From Jaltomata sinuosa (lineage: Eukaryota; Streptophyta; Magnoliopsida; Solanales; Solanaceae), in the NCBI GenBank assembly GCA_003996215.1, contig QJPP01001580.1, positions 310,001 to 374,000 on the forward strand: a stretch of DNA of 64,000 bases, read 5' to 3'. Position numbers and translations under genes: made by a program. Below, one piece after another: positions 1-12,759 of the stretch (positions are counted from its first letter, which is position 1; the number at the start of each line of letters is the position of its first letter). Below the pieces are notes generated by a model. The model did no database searches. It was not told where the DNA came from and was given only the letters and a program-made list of their open reading frames with translations.

Positions 1-770
1 ATAAACTGCTCCCTGCGATGCTCACGATCACTCTGAGGTAGGAACTTGGCCATAAAGTCCTCATAAAACTCAGACTAGGTCAAAGAAGGTGACGATGATG
101 GTCTACAAGCAACATGAGCCCTCCACCATAACTTTGTTGGGCCCTCTAAATGATAGGTAGTATAACCAACCTCGTGAGTCTCCAACAAACCCAAATGATG
201 TAGCATCTCCTCACATGTAGTAATAAAGTCATGTGGATCCTGTCCAGAAGTACCAGCAAACCTCGGAGGTGCTAAACTCAAAAACCTACCCAACGCCTTC
301 TGCTCTGACTCTGTCATAACTGGGCGAGGAGCAAGAGGTTGTGCAATAGATGGAACCGGAATGACCTCCGCACGGGGAGCCATAGTAGCAGGCTGCGCTC
401 CTGAGCTCTGTGCACCCAGGGCTTCCCCCTGAGCGGATGTCTGCACTACCTCAGAAGGCCGCTCTCCAATCACACCCAAAAGCTGTAATAGTAATCCAAG
501 AATATCTGGAGACTGAGCTGCGGCTGGAGCTGGCACAGAAGTGGGCACTGGAGCTGGTACTAGAGCTGGTGCTGGAGTTGGTACTGGAGCTGGTGGTACT
601 TGGGCTACCCCCTGATCCACATACTGCTCGGGCTCTATCTCCACTCTAGCAGCTCTAGCAGGTGCCACTGCTCGAGGGCGTCCTCGATCCTTAGCTGGAG
701 TGGGAGACTCATCCCCGCGTGATACCGATGATCTCATACGAACCATCTGCGTAAGAATGAAGTAGAACAA
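1..770 (-). pseudogene. Gag of element C2, N-terminal part, cut by the window edge
   Basis: Structural polyprotein of a Ty3/gypsy chromovirus, which would form the cytoplasmic virus-like particle. The frame is open for 231 codons from 770 to 78. The likely true start is the second Met (about 746). Residues 10-40 are basic. Residues about 57-90 are a low-complexity Pro/Ala/Val linker (PAPVPTPAPALVPAP). From about residue 160 the retrotransposon-gag core begins (PPRFAGTSGQDPHDF, then KLWWRAH). An in-frame TAG at 75-77 sits where the family has Trp, and the same frame resumes to position 1 (SEFYEDFMAKFLP), so this is one point mutation in a nearly intact gene. It is the best-preserved gag here, which suggests C2 is among the younger insertions. 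Pol lies beyond the left edge. Confidence 0.85.
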
Positions 771-944
771 ATGAGATTTCCAGAAATTTCAAGGGTTCCA
801 CGCATGACACAGAAGCAATGAAAGAGTCAAATTTCCTAAAATGTCACTGTAGCCTCCCAAAGATTGAGTACGGACATCTCCGCCCTGATCCGCAGAACTC
901 TACTAGACATTGGCTCCTATACTGATAACACCGGTGAACCTAGA

Positions 945-956
945 GCTCTGATACCA
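945..956 (-). promoter_or_regulatory. Primer-binding site of C2 (initiator tRNA-Met type)
   Basis: The minus strand reads TGGTATCAGAGC, the classic plant retrotransposon complement to the 3' end of initiator tRNA-Met. It starts three bases after the LTR end, the expected place for minus-strand DNA priming. It fixes C2's orientation and shows that 960-4313 is a 5' LTR. Confidence 0.9.
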
Positions 957-959
957 AGT

Positions 960-3900
960 TGTCACAACCCGATTTCTCGGTCATGAGGGCACCTACAACC
1001 CCCCAGTAGGCGAACCAATTCCCATAGCCCAGGACATTTAGTAATGGGCTACTATCTAACAAATAAGCGGGAGAGTAGTTTAATAAGCAAAAGTAAGGGA
1101 ACAAAATGAAGAGGATAGATAACAGGAATATATATATATACTTATGCGGAAACTAACCCAAATCCCATGACCTGGTATCATGGTATAGAACCAAAACTAC
1201 ATACATGGAGTGCAAATGATCTGAAACAATATATACAGATGTCTCTGAATGGTAATAGAGTACATAAAGCAAAAGATAACTAAAGCTAAGCTCCGATCGC
1301 CAAGAGCTCACCCTCAGTCTGAAGTAATCCCCAACAGATCTCTAAGCATGACTTACAGTGATCTAACGGTGATGGCCCACGCTAGGATCTGCACCCAAAG
1401 ATGCAGGGGGTAGGGTGAGCACCAAATGCGAACCATAAGGTACCCAATAGGTATCATAGGCCGACTGGGCACATATAAGATAAAAGCGTAGTAACAGACA
1501 GAATAGAAGCAAGTAGTCACAGAAATCAACAAAAGGTACACAGGAACTAGCCTAGAGGGAAGTCAACATGACCACATGTGAGGCCAGCAAGCAAAATATA
1601 TACACCATAGGCACAGGTGAAAGTAAGAAACAACGCACCTGGGGTCCTTGCAATAACAGTGTATACATAATAAGTTTACGAATTGGACGGTATATCGGTA
1701 CCTCAAATGTAAGAAGAAGAGAGAAAGAGTAATGATAGGCATGCTTAGAGACATGAATCAAGCCCAACTAATCATATCAATCTCAAATCCAGCAACTAAC
1801 AGTCTAGTAGTAACCAATTTCATAATTAACCGTAACAGGGAACAATTCTACAAGTAAATAGCAAGAGTCTACCTACAGTCCCCCGGCCGCCCATACAACC
1901 GAGGAACACAAACAAGTGAAAACAAACCCTCCGGCATCCCATACTACCGGAATGAACAATCAACAAACAACAAACAAGGGTGGCGCCTCAAACAATGAAT
2001 GATACGATGCATGAAGATCTCAAGTGAAATGGTATCCCTGTATATACCTCATCCGGTGCCGATCCGGCCCAGCAGGTAGGTTCCATTGAGGGACACTGCC
2101 CGTATACCTCTACTCCACCGTATACCCTTCCTCCGGCAAACGCAGCCCACAGCCCCAGGCCCAGATGGCAAGGTCCATAGAGGTCCCTGACCCCATACTA
2201 AAACTCTGTATCAAAACATGCCGTCCAGAAGCAAGTCCGGGTTCAAGATAGAGACCCAGTCTCTAATATGCGTGCCCAGACCCTGTCCAGGACTAAAGTA
2301 GTAGGAAAATATCTCAAAAACCCCTCCAAGGGTGCCCGGGCATAACCAGGTCTAAACAGTAGAAAGTCATCTCAGGTGCTCGGTCCGACCGAGGCTAAAA
2401 ATCATCTCAAGTAGCAAGAAAACTCAACTAGCACCCCGGACCTGCCGAGTCTAGCGTTAATCGTAATATAAATCATAATTTTACCTTCTTTTACCCAAGA
2501 ATATTGACAAGTTAAATCAAACCATTTCCAATTCATTTTCATCAAAAACGGACCCCCGGGGCCATGAAAGTTTTAGAAAATAGTGTCAGTAGGCCCAAAG
2601 CCCAAACCATAGTAAAACATGGATAAAACCTCTTTATATGCATAGAAATGGTATGATCACACACAATAGCTGCCCAGCAACTTACAATCAACCTATCGAC
2701 CCTGCAAAGGCCCACAGCTACTCAGCAAGCATAACCAGCTTAGAAGGATAATTCTATGCCCGGAACTCGCGGACATTCCCAAAATCCCACCTTCTATGTT
2801 CCAGAGTCAACAAGGTCTCACGGGACCACAAGGGTAAATAAAATATATCGGCAAGTACTACAAGCAATGGAGGAACAAAAGTAGGCGAACATGAATAAAG
2901 CGGTCGAGGTCTGTGGTACCAACCTAATAATCCAACCCAAGGATGCCAGCTAGTACAATTTTATCCGATATATGCTAAGTCTAGGGATTTTAAACCATAA
3001 CCTACCTGTCGTCCGACGACAAGCTGCTAGGATGACAATGTCCAAGCCCGAACCGCTTTGAAAAGCTCCAAAACGAAATCAAACTCAAACTTAGGCTTGA
3101 ATAACTTGACGTAGATAATTGATTTTCTTTTTAGTAATCAAATAACAATGTCAAAATATTTTTCCTCTAAACTTCCTTCCATGTTGCCATAAGCATATAA
3201 TGGAAATTGTTTACAGGAGGTATGTAACACAAAAATGCATATTCCATCTCCAAAATGGAAAACAAAAACCTAGAAGCATAAATAGATGGAGTCTGTTGCT
3301 ATTTGCATGTTAGGAAAGTAACTCCTACATACCATGCATAGAATTTAATTAGTGATAATAGGCCACCTATTGATCAGGTGCCAATGAATGCCAAGTTTTG
3401 GCTACTTATCACATTAGGCACTTGTTGTATACTTCCTCCACTGCCACGTGGAGGGAGGCCAAAATATTTTATCCGTTATATAAATATTCGGGTATTGTAT
3501 ACATTCGTGGTAAAATAAATGTAGCTTTTTGAATACATCATAATTGTTAGAAAATTATTTCAAACAAAACCTACTATATTATAATAATAATTTTAAAATA
3601 ACTAAATTTACTATCTCCATTAAAATATTACAATGTATACAAACCTTATAAAATAAGTACATACACAATTATATCATAATAAAAGTATTTTTCATAGACC
3701 TTTAAAATACTTTAAAAAAGGTAATAAAAAATATAACTTTAAAATAAAATATTTTCAAATATACGCGCGATGCTAATAAAATTCTTAAATTTAGGTTCGC
3801 AATTCACCATCGCATGATTTTGATACTCAAGAACTCTCTTGGAACCCTCCCTTATGTTTACTCACTGTTTCAGAACTGAAATGGCGTTTTTAAATGTGAA

Positions 3901-4313
3901 GTTGAGGCTTTAAATCGGTTTTCACCCGACCCGGTTCGCGACCCGGTTCGCGACCCTGTTTCTGCCAGACAGTCCGCGGTAAAATAGTCATAACTTTTTA
4001 CTCCAAGATCAGTTGGACGTGAGGTTTTGTACGTTGGAAACTAGACTCGTAGACCTTCGATTTTTTATTTCGGGGGACTTCTAACTCTTTATATATTGAT
4101 AGAAAAGCTCTGAGACATTTTACCCAATGTTCAGAAAATTATTAAAGAAACTTATGATAACTTTTGCCGACTTTCTTGACTTCAAAACTTATCATACGAC
4201 CAAACAAATTGATACCGGTCCCGACAAGCCTTAAATGACTTGGGGCCGCTACAAACAAGCTCTAATGGTACAAGGAAAACGTATACGTGGAAATGACCGG
4301 AAGAGTCATTACA
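960..4313 (-). repeat. 5' LTR of element C2 (family C, 3.35 kb)
   Basis: On the minus strand it runs from TGTAATGACTC (ending at 4313) to GTGACA (at 960), followed by the primer-binding site. It is homologous along its whole length to the solo LTR at 17311-20614, at roughly 88-90 percent by eye over the first 150 bases. A TATA-like TTTATATAA lies at about 3474-3486. A GC-rich block with repeated ACCCGGTTCGCG words lies at 3920-3975. The insertion is in the gag of element D: the sequence right of 4313 is D gag. The expected partner target duplication is outside the window. Short open frames inside it (1353-1767) match the same places in the other C copy only because the DNA is homologous. Confidence 0.9.
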
Positions 4314-5250
4314 GCTCCAGTAGGCCTGCACTCCATGAATGCCCTCCACCATATCTTAGAATCCCCTCGCAACTGAAAAGAAACAAAATACACACCATGC
4401 CTCTCAATAATGACAATCCTATGCAACCGCTCATGACAATCAATGATGAATTCATAAGCTTCCTCAGACTCCAGCCCATGATCTCAAAAGCAACATATAT
4501 CCGAGGAGTCACAACTATAGCATGCTTGGTTATCAGATGATGCACATTATGAACTGCACGAGTAGTACCATTCCCTGTCAATCCATAAAGAAAACTCAGA
4601 ATCTTAGAATCCCCTTGCAACTGAAAAGAAACAAAATACACAACATGCTTCTCAATAATGACCATCACATGCAACCGCTCATGACAATCAATGATGAATT
4701 CATAAGCATCCTCAGACTCCAGCCCATGAAATATTGGAGACCTTTTCTTCACAAACTTAAAAAAAAGTCATGTTCACCACCAGTCATTACTGGGTCTGTC
4801 ACTAGTCGTGGAAACATACTATCTCAAAAGCAGCATATATCCGAGGAGTCACAACTGTAGCATGCTTGGTTATCAGATGATGCACATTATGAACTGCACG
4901 AGTAGTACCATTCCCTGTCAATCCATAAAGAAAACTCAAAACCAGCTGGATCATATCAGATGACATCGGTATATGTGCCACATATCCCTAAATGGGTACT
5001 GCCCTATCCCCTTGACCAGTACTGCCTCATCATTCTTAATTTGAACCTCTTCTTCTACCACAACCTCAAGAATACACTCTTGATGAGGAGGAGATTCTGA
5101 CCTTACCCGAGCTGGAGATGCAGCTCGAGCTCCACTCCTGGCGGGTTCACCTCTTCACCTCTACCTCTGCTTCTTTTTCTTCCCTGCTATAAACTGCAGC
5201 CTCAACAACTAGTTCAGGCACTGCTGCTCTAGTCTCTGAGTAACGTGTTC
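4314..5250 (-). pseudogene. Gag of element D, N-terminal part, rearranged
   Basis: Ty3/gypsy Gag remnant. The upstream part (4950-5250) is a charged, low-complexity N-terminus whose start codon seems to be GTG where relatives have ATG (revcomp of 5240-5250 region). The core is seen as SPIFHGLESEDAYEF and FVSFQLQGDSKI in the 4309-4752 open frame. The core is present twice because of an internal direct duplication (separate entry). The left end is cut by the C2 LTR at 4313. It has stops and frameshifts throughout. The related gag of element E (26655-27445) has the same order of motifs. Confidence 0.75.
4353..4938. repeat. Tandem direct duplication inside D gag
   Basis: Copy 1 is 4353-4598 and copy 2 is 4601-4938. 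Both begin ATCTTAGAATCCCC and both end ATCCATAAAGAAAACTCA. The offset is 248 at the start and 340 at the end, because copy 1 lacks about 92 bases between CAGCCCATG and ATCTCAAAAG that copy 2 keeps. The copies are otherwise nearly identical, so the duplication is recent relative to the age of the gag, or has been homogenised. Confidence 0.9.
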
Positions 5251-5458
5251 TCACTAGTTGCGAGAATAAGAGTGAAATAGTTGGATACAAATTTTGATCT
5301 TCAGATACCAATTAGAATCAAGTAATAAAATAAAGGATGAAAGAAGTTGAGGTTTCCAAAAGTTGAGTAGCATCCTGCAGAAAAGTACAGACATCTCCGT
5401 ACTATTGTGCAAGAATCTACTAGATATGTTCTTGTATGACAAGATCAATGATCTTGGG

Positions 5459-5470
5459 GCTCTGAAACCA
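5459..5470 (-). promoter_or_regulatory. Decayed primer-binding site of element D
   Basis: The minus strand reads TGGTTTCAGAGC, one mismatch from the tRNA-Met type site, placed four bases after the LTR end at 5475. It orients D to the minus strand. Confidence 0.8.
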
Positions 5471-5474
5471 ACTT

Positions 5475-6428
5475 TGTCACGACCCAACTAGGCTGCGAGT
5501 GGCACATACACTAACCCTCCAGAGCTAGAACTAACTAACCCCTACCCAAGCTTAACCTTAGCAAATTTTAGAAAGGATGAATCAACCCAAACATACTATA
5601 TAGAACATACTGAAAATCAATTACTATGAATAAAAATTGCGGAAAAAATTCAAACATCCCTCAAGAATTGAAAGTCATCGTACAATAACTCTATCATAAA
5701 CAATGTCTAAGATATCCAAAATAGCTAAAATCAATAAATATAATAAAATTTCCATTGTTTAAAAGTAAGACAGCAAATCACAGAGGACCACAAAAACAAG
5801 AGAAGTAGTTCTCACCCTTGGATCTATCATCAATCTTCCACTCTAGTCGAGGTCACATCTCAGCCTCTGGAAAATGATTCACACTCAACAAAACAAGAGC
5901 ACAGGGTAGTATTAGTAAAAACACTATGTACTGGTAGGTATCATAGGCTTACTCAAGTTAAAACATGAATATAGTAAAATCACATAACAAGTAAGAGGGA
6001 CAACAACACTTAGCATGTAACTCAATTAATAGATAGTCCTTTTAAGTCAATTCAAAAAAAACAATCTCAAATTCCTAAGTCACTGAAAATATCACCATAA
6101 AGGGAAATAAATAATCAGTTTCAACAATCATCTCACATGGAACCTATATCCATCTAACTTCCATTTATATCACTTGTATTTCTAATCTTATCTGAGTTCA
6201 CAACCAGTTCACCGTAAAACACAATATAACAATGAAATATAAGATAAATGAGTGTACACACATGCTATGAGTCTTATTTCTACCCACTAGCCATGACCTC
6301 TTTGGGACCCTAGGTATCCATGTACCATACCAGCGTGGTATCTGATCCACAATGATCATATCAGCATCAATTCAATATAACTAGGCTCTTAGACCTATCC
6401 CTCATGAATATATATATATGTGTGTGTG

Positions 6429-6469
<41 letters not shown>

Positions 6470-7767
6470 TCAAACACACATTTACACTTGGCCATTTCAA
6501 CTCACTTGTCACTTCCTATTCATCTAGCCTATTCATTCAAGCATAACAGGAGATCATATATATAGTTCAATCATGTCTGAAGACCAATTACAAGTTACAT
6601 AATTCTACCACATATCATATAATAAAATGAGTCTCAACTCCAATTAGAACCATAACCTACCTTGAGTGAAAAATTACCACTCGCAAGCTAACTCACCACT
6701 GCCTTGACTTTCCTTAACTCTTTGGAATGCTTAAGGTCTGTAAAAAATAATTATATAAGAGTAATCAATCACTTACTCTTTATTTCACATCTTGAAAATT
6801 TAACCTATCAATTCTAGCCTTCATCAACGTTTCTTGTATTTCCCAAGGGTTAATTAATCAACCACCAGGCTTATAGAATTTAATGAATCAATACCCAAAG
6901 GGTTTATAACTAAGTTTACCCCTTTTAGCCATTTTTATGCCTAAAGGTTTCACCTTTTTTGAACCCAAGGTTCCCCATTAGCCTTAATCATGTTACAACA
7001 ATCAATTTCATGCCAGAAGTAAAAAATATACATTCTAGGATTAATTCTTGGTGAAATTAAACCTACTAAGGTTCTTCCCCAAGTTCATGTTTCAAGGGCT
7101 CAAGTTCAAGAATTCTACCATTAATCTTTCATCCAAAGGTCTTACAAAGATTATAATCAATAATAAAGGGGTTTTACGAATTACTTACCTCAAATGTTGA
7201 AGAATGCATTAGTTTTATTGGAAGAATAGCGTCTTAGATCTCTAAAACAAAGTTGGAGTGTGAGAAATTAACTTAGAGAAAAAGACTAAGTGCAGGTATT
7301 CTGCCCTATTTCTCATCGCGATAGACGGTTTCTCATTGTGATGACTTATCGCAACAACTCATTGCGATAAGGATCGGCTTATCCCAATGAAGCGTCACTT
7401 TGTAGTGACAAATGTTAATTTCTAGAACATCGCATTATCAGCCCATATCCCTCATTTCACAAGACACATTATCTTATAGACATCATGAATTATCCCCAAC
7501 GTGGAAACTATCATATTCAGATTTTTTTAATGAATCTAATTTCCATCACAACAGTTCCTATGAGACCCTATGATAGTCAGCTATCCAATAGTGAATACCA
7601 TACTGTCAAATGACAACACACGAATCACGAATCATCTCTAAGACACATCATACAATATTTTCATATAATCTCACCCTAGGTGAGATTTTATCAACTCTCA
7701 ACTTAGGGGCTTTTCTAGCCAGGTACTTATGCCTTACATTTCTATAACATCGGAATAGGTCATGACA
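5475..7767 (-). repeat. 5' LTR of element D (2.3 kb)
   Basis: On the minus strand it starts TGTCATGACCTATTCCG (ending at 7767) and ends GTCGTGACA (5475). The right boundary is where sequence homologous to pol of element A begins in the opposite strand (VKFQFPYE on the plus strand from 7769). The block at 7316-7400 carries repeated CATCGCGATAG, CATTGTGATGA, CATTGCGATAAG words. A TA/TG microsatellite lies at 6408-6466. The partner target duplication (expected TGGTG) would be left of the window. Confidence 0.8.
6408..6466. repeat. Compound (TA)n(TG)n(TA)n microsatellite
   Basis: Alternating TA, then about nine TG units, then about fourteen TA units, inside the D LTR. It is self-complementary in the TA parts and likely length-variable. 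Confidence 0.95.
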
Positions 7768-8901
7768 TGGTGAAATTTCAGTTCCCCTATGAAACTGTAT
7801 TAGAATGGAAAGGTAGTCTGTTGTGCCTAAGGGTCACCTTATCTCATACCTTAAGGCTAAAAAAATAGTCTCTAAGGGATGTATCTACCATTTAGTTTGG
7901 GTCAAAGATTCTAGTGATAAAACCCTACTTCTTCAATCAATTCATGTAGTTAGAAAATTTCTAGATGTCTTTCTGAATGATCTTCTTGGGGTCCCTCTCA
8001 AAAGGTAAATAGACTTTGGGATAAACCTTTTCCCCGATACTTAGGTTATCTCCATTTCGTCAAATAGAATGGATCCATTTGAATTGAAAGAACTCAAGGA
8101 ACAATTGAAGACCTTCTAGAAAGGGTTTCATAGGATCATATGTATCCCCATGGGGTGCCCTAGTTAGGTTCGTGAGTAAGAAAGATAGGTCTCTTAGAAT
8201 GTGCATAAATTATTGCCATTTGAACAAGGTCAGCATTAAGAATAAGTATCCCCTTCCTAGAATCGATGACCTGTTCGACAAACTTCAAGGTGCCTCATAT
8301 TTCTCAAAGATAGACCTTAGATTTTGTTAACATCAGTTAAAGGTTCGAGAGTGTGACATTCCTAAGACTGCATTATGTACCCGATATGGCCACTATGAAT
8401 TTCTTTTCATGTCTTTTGGCCTAACCAATGATCCTACAAATTTCATCAATCGTATGAACAGAGTATCTTAATATGTTTGTGATTGACTTATGGATGATAT
8501 ATTGGTATACTCCCATGGTGAGGAGGAGCATATGTATCATCTTAGAATTATGCTACAGACACTGAAGGACTGAGAGTTGTATGCTAAATTCTCTAAGTGT
8601 GAATTTTGGTCGAAGTTTGTAGCATTAATCGGTCATTTTGTATCCGGTGAGGGCATTAGAGTTTTCTCCCAGAAGATAAAAGTGGTAAAAAATTGTCCTA
8701 GACCCACTACCCCATAGATATTAGAAACTTGTTGGGTTTGGCCAGCTACTGCCACAGATTTATAAAAGGTTTCTAATTCATTGGTTCCCTATTGACCAAG
8801 TTAACTCAAGAAAAGGAAATATTTCATATGTCAGAGGCTTGTGAGAAAATCATCCAAGAGTTGAAAACTAGGTTGACTTATTTCCCAGTATTGACCCTAC
8901 C
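7768..8901 (+). pseudogene. Element A pol, piece 1: protease tail and reverse transcriptase
   Basis: First visible piece of the pol of the oldest element in the stack. Protease-RT linker motifs are clear (VKFQFPYE at 7769; GHLISYLKAKKIVSKG at about 7829 and following). The RT follows from about 8040 with many stops and frameshifts: ELKELKEQLK near 8080, then NKYPLPRIDDLFDKL near 8240, then the catalytic LMDDILVYS at 8487-8513. The fingers/palm order is as in Ty3/gypsy RT. The piece stops at 8901 in the motif FPVLTLP, where element B1 is inserted. The reading resumes at 16114. The upstream gag and 5' LTR of A are outside the window, beyond D. Confidence 0.85.
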
Positions 8902-10926
8902 TATCATGCCTCGAGGCTACCCCCTAGATGTAATACCGGACCCGAGATCACAAGTGATCCCAAACTAACCCTTGGCCTTAGCATGACTTAAACATAACAT
9001 AGACATTTATAAGGGAAGCATAAGCTAAAGTAATGATCAACTTAAATCATCATATAGATAACGGTCTAAGAATGTCAAAATCTAAAAATCAACACCAATA
9101 CCGACTGACTAACTATGTCTAGAAATCCTATAGCTGATAAGATGAGTTGCTAGGATAAGATCCTGAGCTAACTCTAAGTACTGAGATAAAATCATGATAG
9201 TTAACTAAGCTCATAACTAAGCCCTCAAATGATGAGGACTCACCACTGCGACTGGAAATCCTACTGGTATCTAGCTACGAGTCTAAGAACCAGTGCCTGA
9301 ATCTACATCATGATAAGATGCAACACAAGAGGTATGTGATTGTTACTATGGAATATAATGAGTATGTGAGATATTCATGAATCATAGTACAATATACTTG
9401 AAAACATATTTAAGGCTGAAATCATGTGGTAGTAGTAAAACTGTAATGGAATGACTCAAAGTAATATCATAAGATGAAAGCATATTCATAAGCATAAATT
9501 ATAAGTAGTAAATCTGAACTTTGAAACTAAGAGACATATACATTAAAATACTTAAAACCATTTATGTGGGAGTTTCTAATAACTGACATAAACTATGTGA
9601 GCGCCATGGAGTCTAGTGTCATACACCTTCACTAAAAAGGTTGTTTTAACCGACCAAAATTAAAACTATATACATAAGGATCCTGAAGTGCACCAAAAGG
9701 GAAAAACCTATGGTTGCAACGTAATTCTAAAGTTGGGCTATCTAGAACCCTCATAAGCTTGATGCTAAATACTACTACCAAAATATACATATAGCTCATA
9801 CATATCATGTGACATATCCAGATGTCAAACTATTCGTAATTCATGTGAACTTGTCTAGATGCCACACTACTCATGAAAACATGAAGGTATAGCTTAGAAC
9901 TAGTCCAAAATATACATTGTACTAAAATTCATAATTTGAGGAACTAGGCATGCTAATTTCTTAAATACTTGAGGTCATGTTATCGAAACATGCCAATTTT
10001 TCTTGAAAACATGCAATAAGGATAAATCATGCTAAGTTTATTCTTAATCATGGGTTTAACAGATACTTGTAAAAATTCATGGTAGATCATGTATTTAAGA
10101 TTAGAAATCATACATTGATGTAAATAAACTAAATTCACAAGAATTTTCTTTATTTGGGAAGAACCCTAGTTTCATAATTTCATAAACTCAAAGTAAAAAC
10201 TTGAGGTTTTGGTAATAAGAGTGGAATAAAACCCTTATTGAATACCCACATACCTGAACTTGAATCTCTCTTAACTAGAACTTGAAGATGGAGACTTGGA
10301 AGAGGAACCCTAGGCCTTGAAGATTAAGAGAAGAACTATTTTCTAACTTTTGGAACTTTGATAGTGAGAATGAATAAAATCGGGCATAGTTAGAGTTTAA
10401 CCCCTCTAAATTGGCCTAAAACAGCCTAAAATAGGAGTTAAAGTAGTGGGAAATTAAAAAAATAACCCAGAGAAACTTTAAATAAAAAGTCTGCTGAAAA
10501 CTCGACACAGGTTCCACAGGCACGAACTACGGTCCTTGGACTAGTCCATGGCTAGTGGACCTAGTCTATGCTTTCCATCAATTTTTCAACGATGCATGAC
10601 GGACTTCCATGAGGTCAAACCACGTCCCATGGATCATTCCACGGTCCATGAATCCCAACCATGGTTTGTCTGGAAAAAGGCCAGCCTCTGTCTGATTTCC
10701 ACGAGGGCCATCCATAGTCCATGGTTTGTTCCATGATCCATGGATCCATAACGTGGATTTTAGATCTTTTGCAAGGATTCATATCAGGTTCCACAGTTAG
10801 AATCCATTGCCCTTGGTCCGTTCCATGGTCCGTGGAATCTGACCGTGGTTCCTGTCTGTCACTTATGTAGTTTTACACTTAGGACATAGGGCCTGGTTCC
10901 TACCTTAGAATTTTTGGGGTGTTATA
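8902..10926 (-). repeat. 3' LTR of B1 (family B)
   Basis: Its left end is TATCATGCCTCGAGG (the TG end mutated) and its right end GGGGTGTTATA; minus-strand sense begins TATAACACCCC. It is homologous to 14092-16113 and more distantly to the B2 LTRs. A cluster of CCATGG/CCACGG palindromic words fills about 10540-10860, near the LTR start in element sense. Confidence 0.88.
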
Positions 10927-10945
10927 ATATCTCTCCCTTGGGATC
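10927..10945 (-). promoter_or_regulatory. Polypurine tract of B1
   Basis: The minus strand reads GATCCCAAGGGAGAGATAT just before the 3' LTR. It is the presumed plus-strand primer. Close versions occur before the 3' LTRs of A (21489-21504) and B2 (56559-56577). Confidence 0.75.
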
Positions 10946-12759
10946 ATTCATCCTCGAATGAAGACTAGAAAATATGATATGGACTCATACTGGAGGATCT
11001 TATAGTTGGTAAACACATCAACGTGAACGCGATACAAGTAGTGTCTCCAAATATTTAAAGCAAAAACCATTGTTGCTAACTCAAGATCATAAGTGGGGTA
11101 GTTCTTCTCATGGATCTTAAGTTGTATGGAAGCATAGGAAATCACCTTATCATGCTACATAAGAACACAACCTAATCCAACTCTAGATGCATCACAATGC
11201 ATAACTAAGCCATCTAAACCCTCTGGTAGAGCTAAACCTTGAGTTGTGGTCAACCTGGTCTTCAATTCCTAAAAGTTCTTTTCACACTTATCAGACCACT
11301 GAAACTTAACTGTTTTATGAGTCAATCCTATTAATGGGGCAGCTATGGATGAAAATCTCTCAACAAACCTTCTGTAGTACCCAATCATACCTAAAAGCTT
11401 CTAATATTCGTCAGAGAAGCAGGTCTAGGTCAGTTCTTTACTGCCTCTATTTTTTGCGAATCCACTCGAATGCCCTGCGTAGACACTACATGACCCAGAA
11501 AAGCAACTGACTGCAACCATATAACTCACAGTTTCTGAACTTGGAAAATGGCTGGCGGTCTATGAGAGTTTGCATCACAACCCTCAAATGCTTGGCATGC
11601 TCCTCCTCACTCTGAGAGTAGATAAGAATGTCATCTATGAAGACAATGAAGAACATATCCAAGTATTGCTTGAATACCTTGTTCATCAGGTCCATAAAAG
11701 TTGCAGGAGCATTCGTTAGTCCAAAATACATAACCACAAATTTATAGTGACCATACCAAGTTATGAAGGTTGTCTTCGGAATGTCATATTCTCTAACTCT
11801 GAGCTAATGATAATTGGATCTGAGGTCAATCTTGGAGAAATAATTGGCACCCTATAGCTGGTCAAACAAGTCATTAATCCTAGGGATGGGATACTTATTC
11901 TTGATTTTGACCTTGTTCAACTGATGGTGGTCGATGCACTTTTTGAGATAACCATCTTTCTTATGCACAAAGAGAACCGGAGCACTCCATAGAGAGATGT
12001 TAGGTCTGATAAAACCTTTGTCTAAAAGGTCTTTCAACTGAACTTTCAATTCCTTAAGCTCTGCTGGAGTCATTAAGCAAAAAGGAATAAATATGGGCTG
12101 CATATCTGGAAAGAGGTCTATCCCAAATCAATCTCCCACTCAAAAGGGACTCAGGGCAGATCTTCAGGAAACACTTCAAGGAATTTACTTACTACTGGAA
12201 CTGATTTGAGAGAGAGGGTTTCAGATTCCAAATCCATAACCTAAACTAAGTGATAGATGTACCCTTTAGAGATCATTCTCCTAGCTTTGATATAAGATAT
12301 GAAATGGCCCTTTGATGATGGAGGACTACCCAGCCACTTTAATATCGATTCATTAGGAAACTGAAACTTGACAAGTCTAGTCCTACAGTCAACTAAGGCA
12401 TAACAGGCATGTAACCAGTCCATACCAAGAATAACATCAAAATCGATCATCTCTAACTCTACTAGATCAGCTGAGGTGATTTTATAAAGGACCGTGACTG
12501 GGCAGTTTTTATATATTTTCTTAGCTAGGACTAACTCACCAATCATAGTAAAGATGTAAAAAGGTTCTAAGAGTTGTTCAAGACTGACTCAAAACTTGCA
12601 AGCAACATATGAGGTCACAAAAGATAATGAAGCCCCTTGGTATAGAAAAGAATTAACATCAATAGAGAAAACTCATAACATACCAGTGACTAAATCAGGT
12701 GAATCCTCCTGGTCTTGGCAAGATGACATAACATAGAGACAAATTTGGCACTGACAGAC
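10946..12759 (-). pseudogene. B1 pol: protease, RT, truncated RNase H
   Basis: Reading leftward: protease remnant near 12560-12700 (TSYVACKF motif region); post-protease conserved segment 12241-12546 (LVELEMIDFDVILGMDWLH); RT 11300-12110 with LKDLLDKGFIRPN, the intact catalytic motif VFIDDILIYSQSEEEH (in the 11486-11737 frame), and VMYFGLTNAPATF; RNase H 10948-11270 with YASIQLKIHEKNYPTYDLE. After the RNase H motif for Lys-rich KILQY the sequence passes straight into the polypurine tract, so the connection domain end and integrase are gone. Several stops and frameshifts. Confidence 0.85.

Noticed and set aside
410..649. Leu-Glu repeat frame (LELVLELV) on the plus strand
   Set aside because: It is the antisense of the Pro/Ala-rich linker of C2 gag.
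945..956. Possible tRNA gene remnant at the TGGTATCAGAGC sites
   Set aside because: Only the short primer complement is present, always next to an LTR; no cloverleaf.
4235..4860. Two plus-strand frames of about 100 codons
   Set aside because: Antisense of D gag and the C2 LTR start; their similarity to each other reflects the direct duplication.
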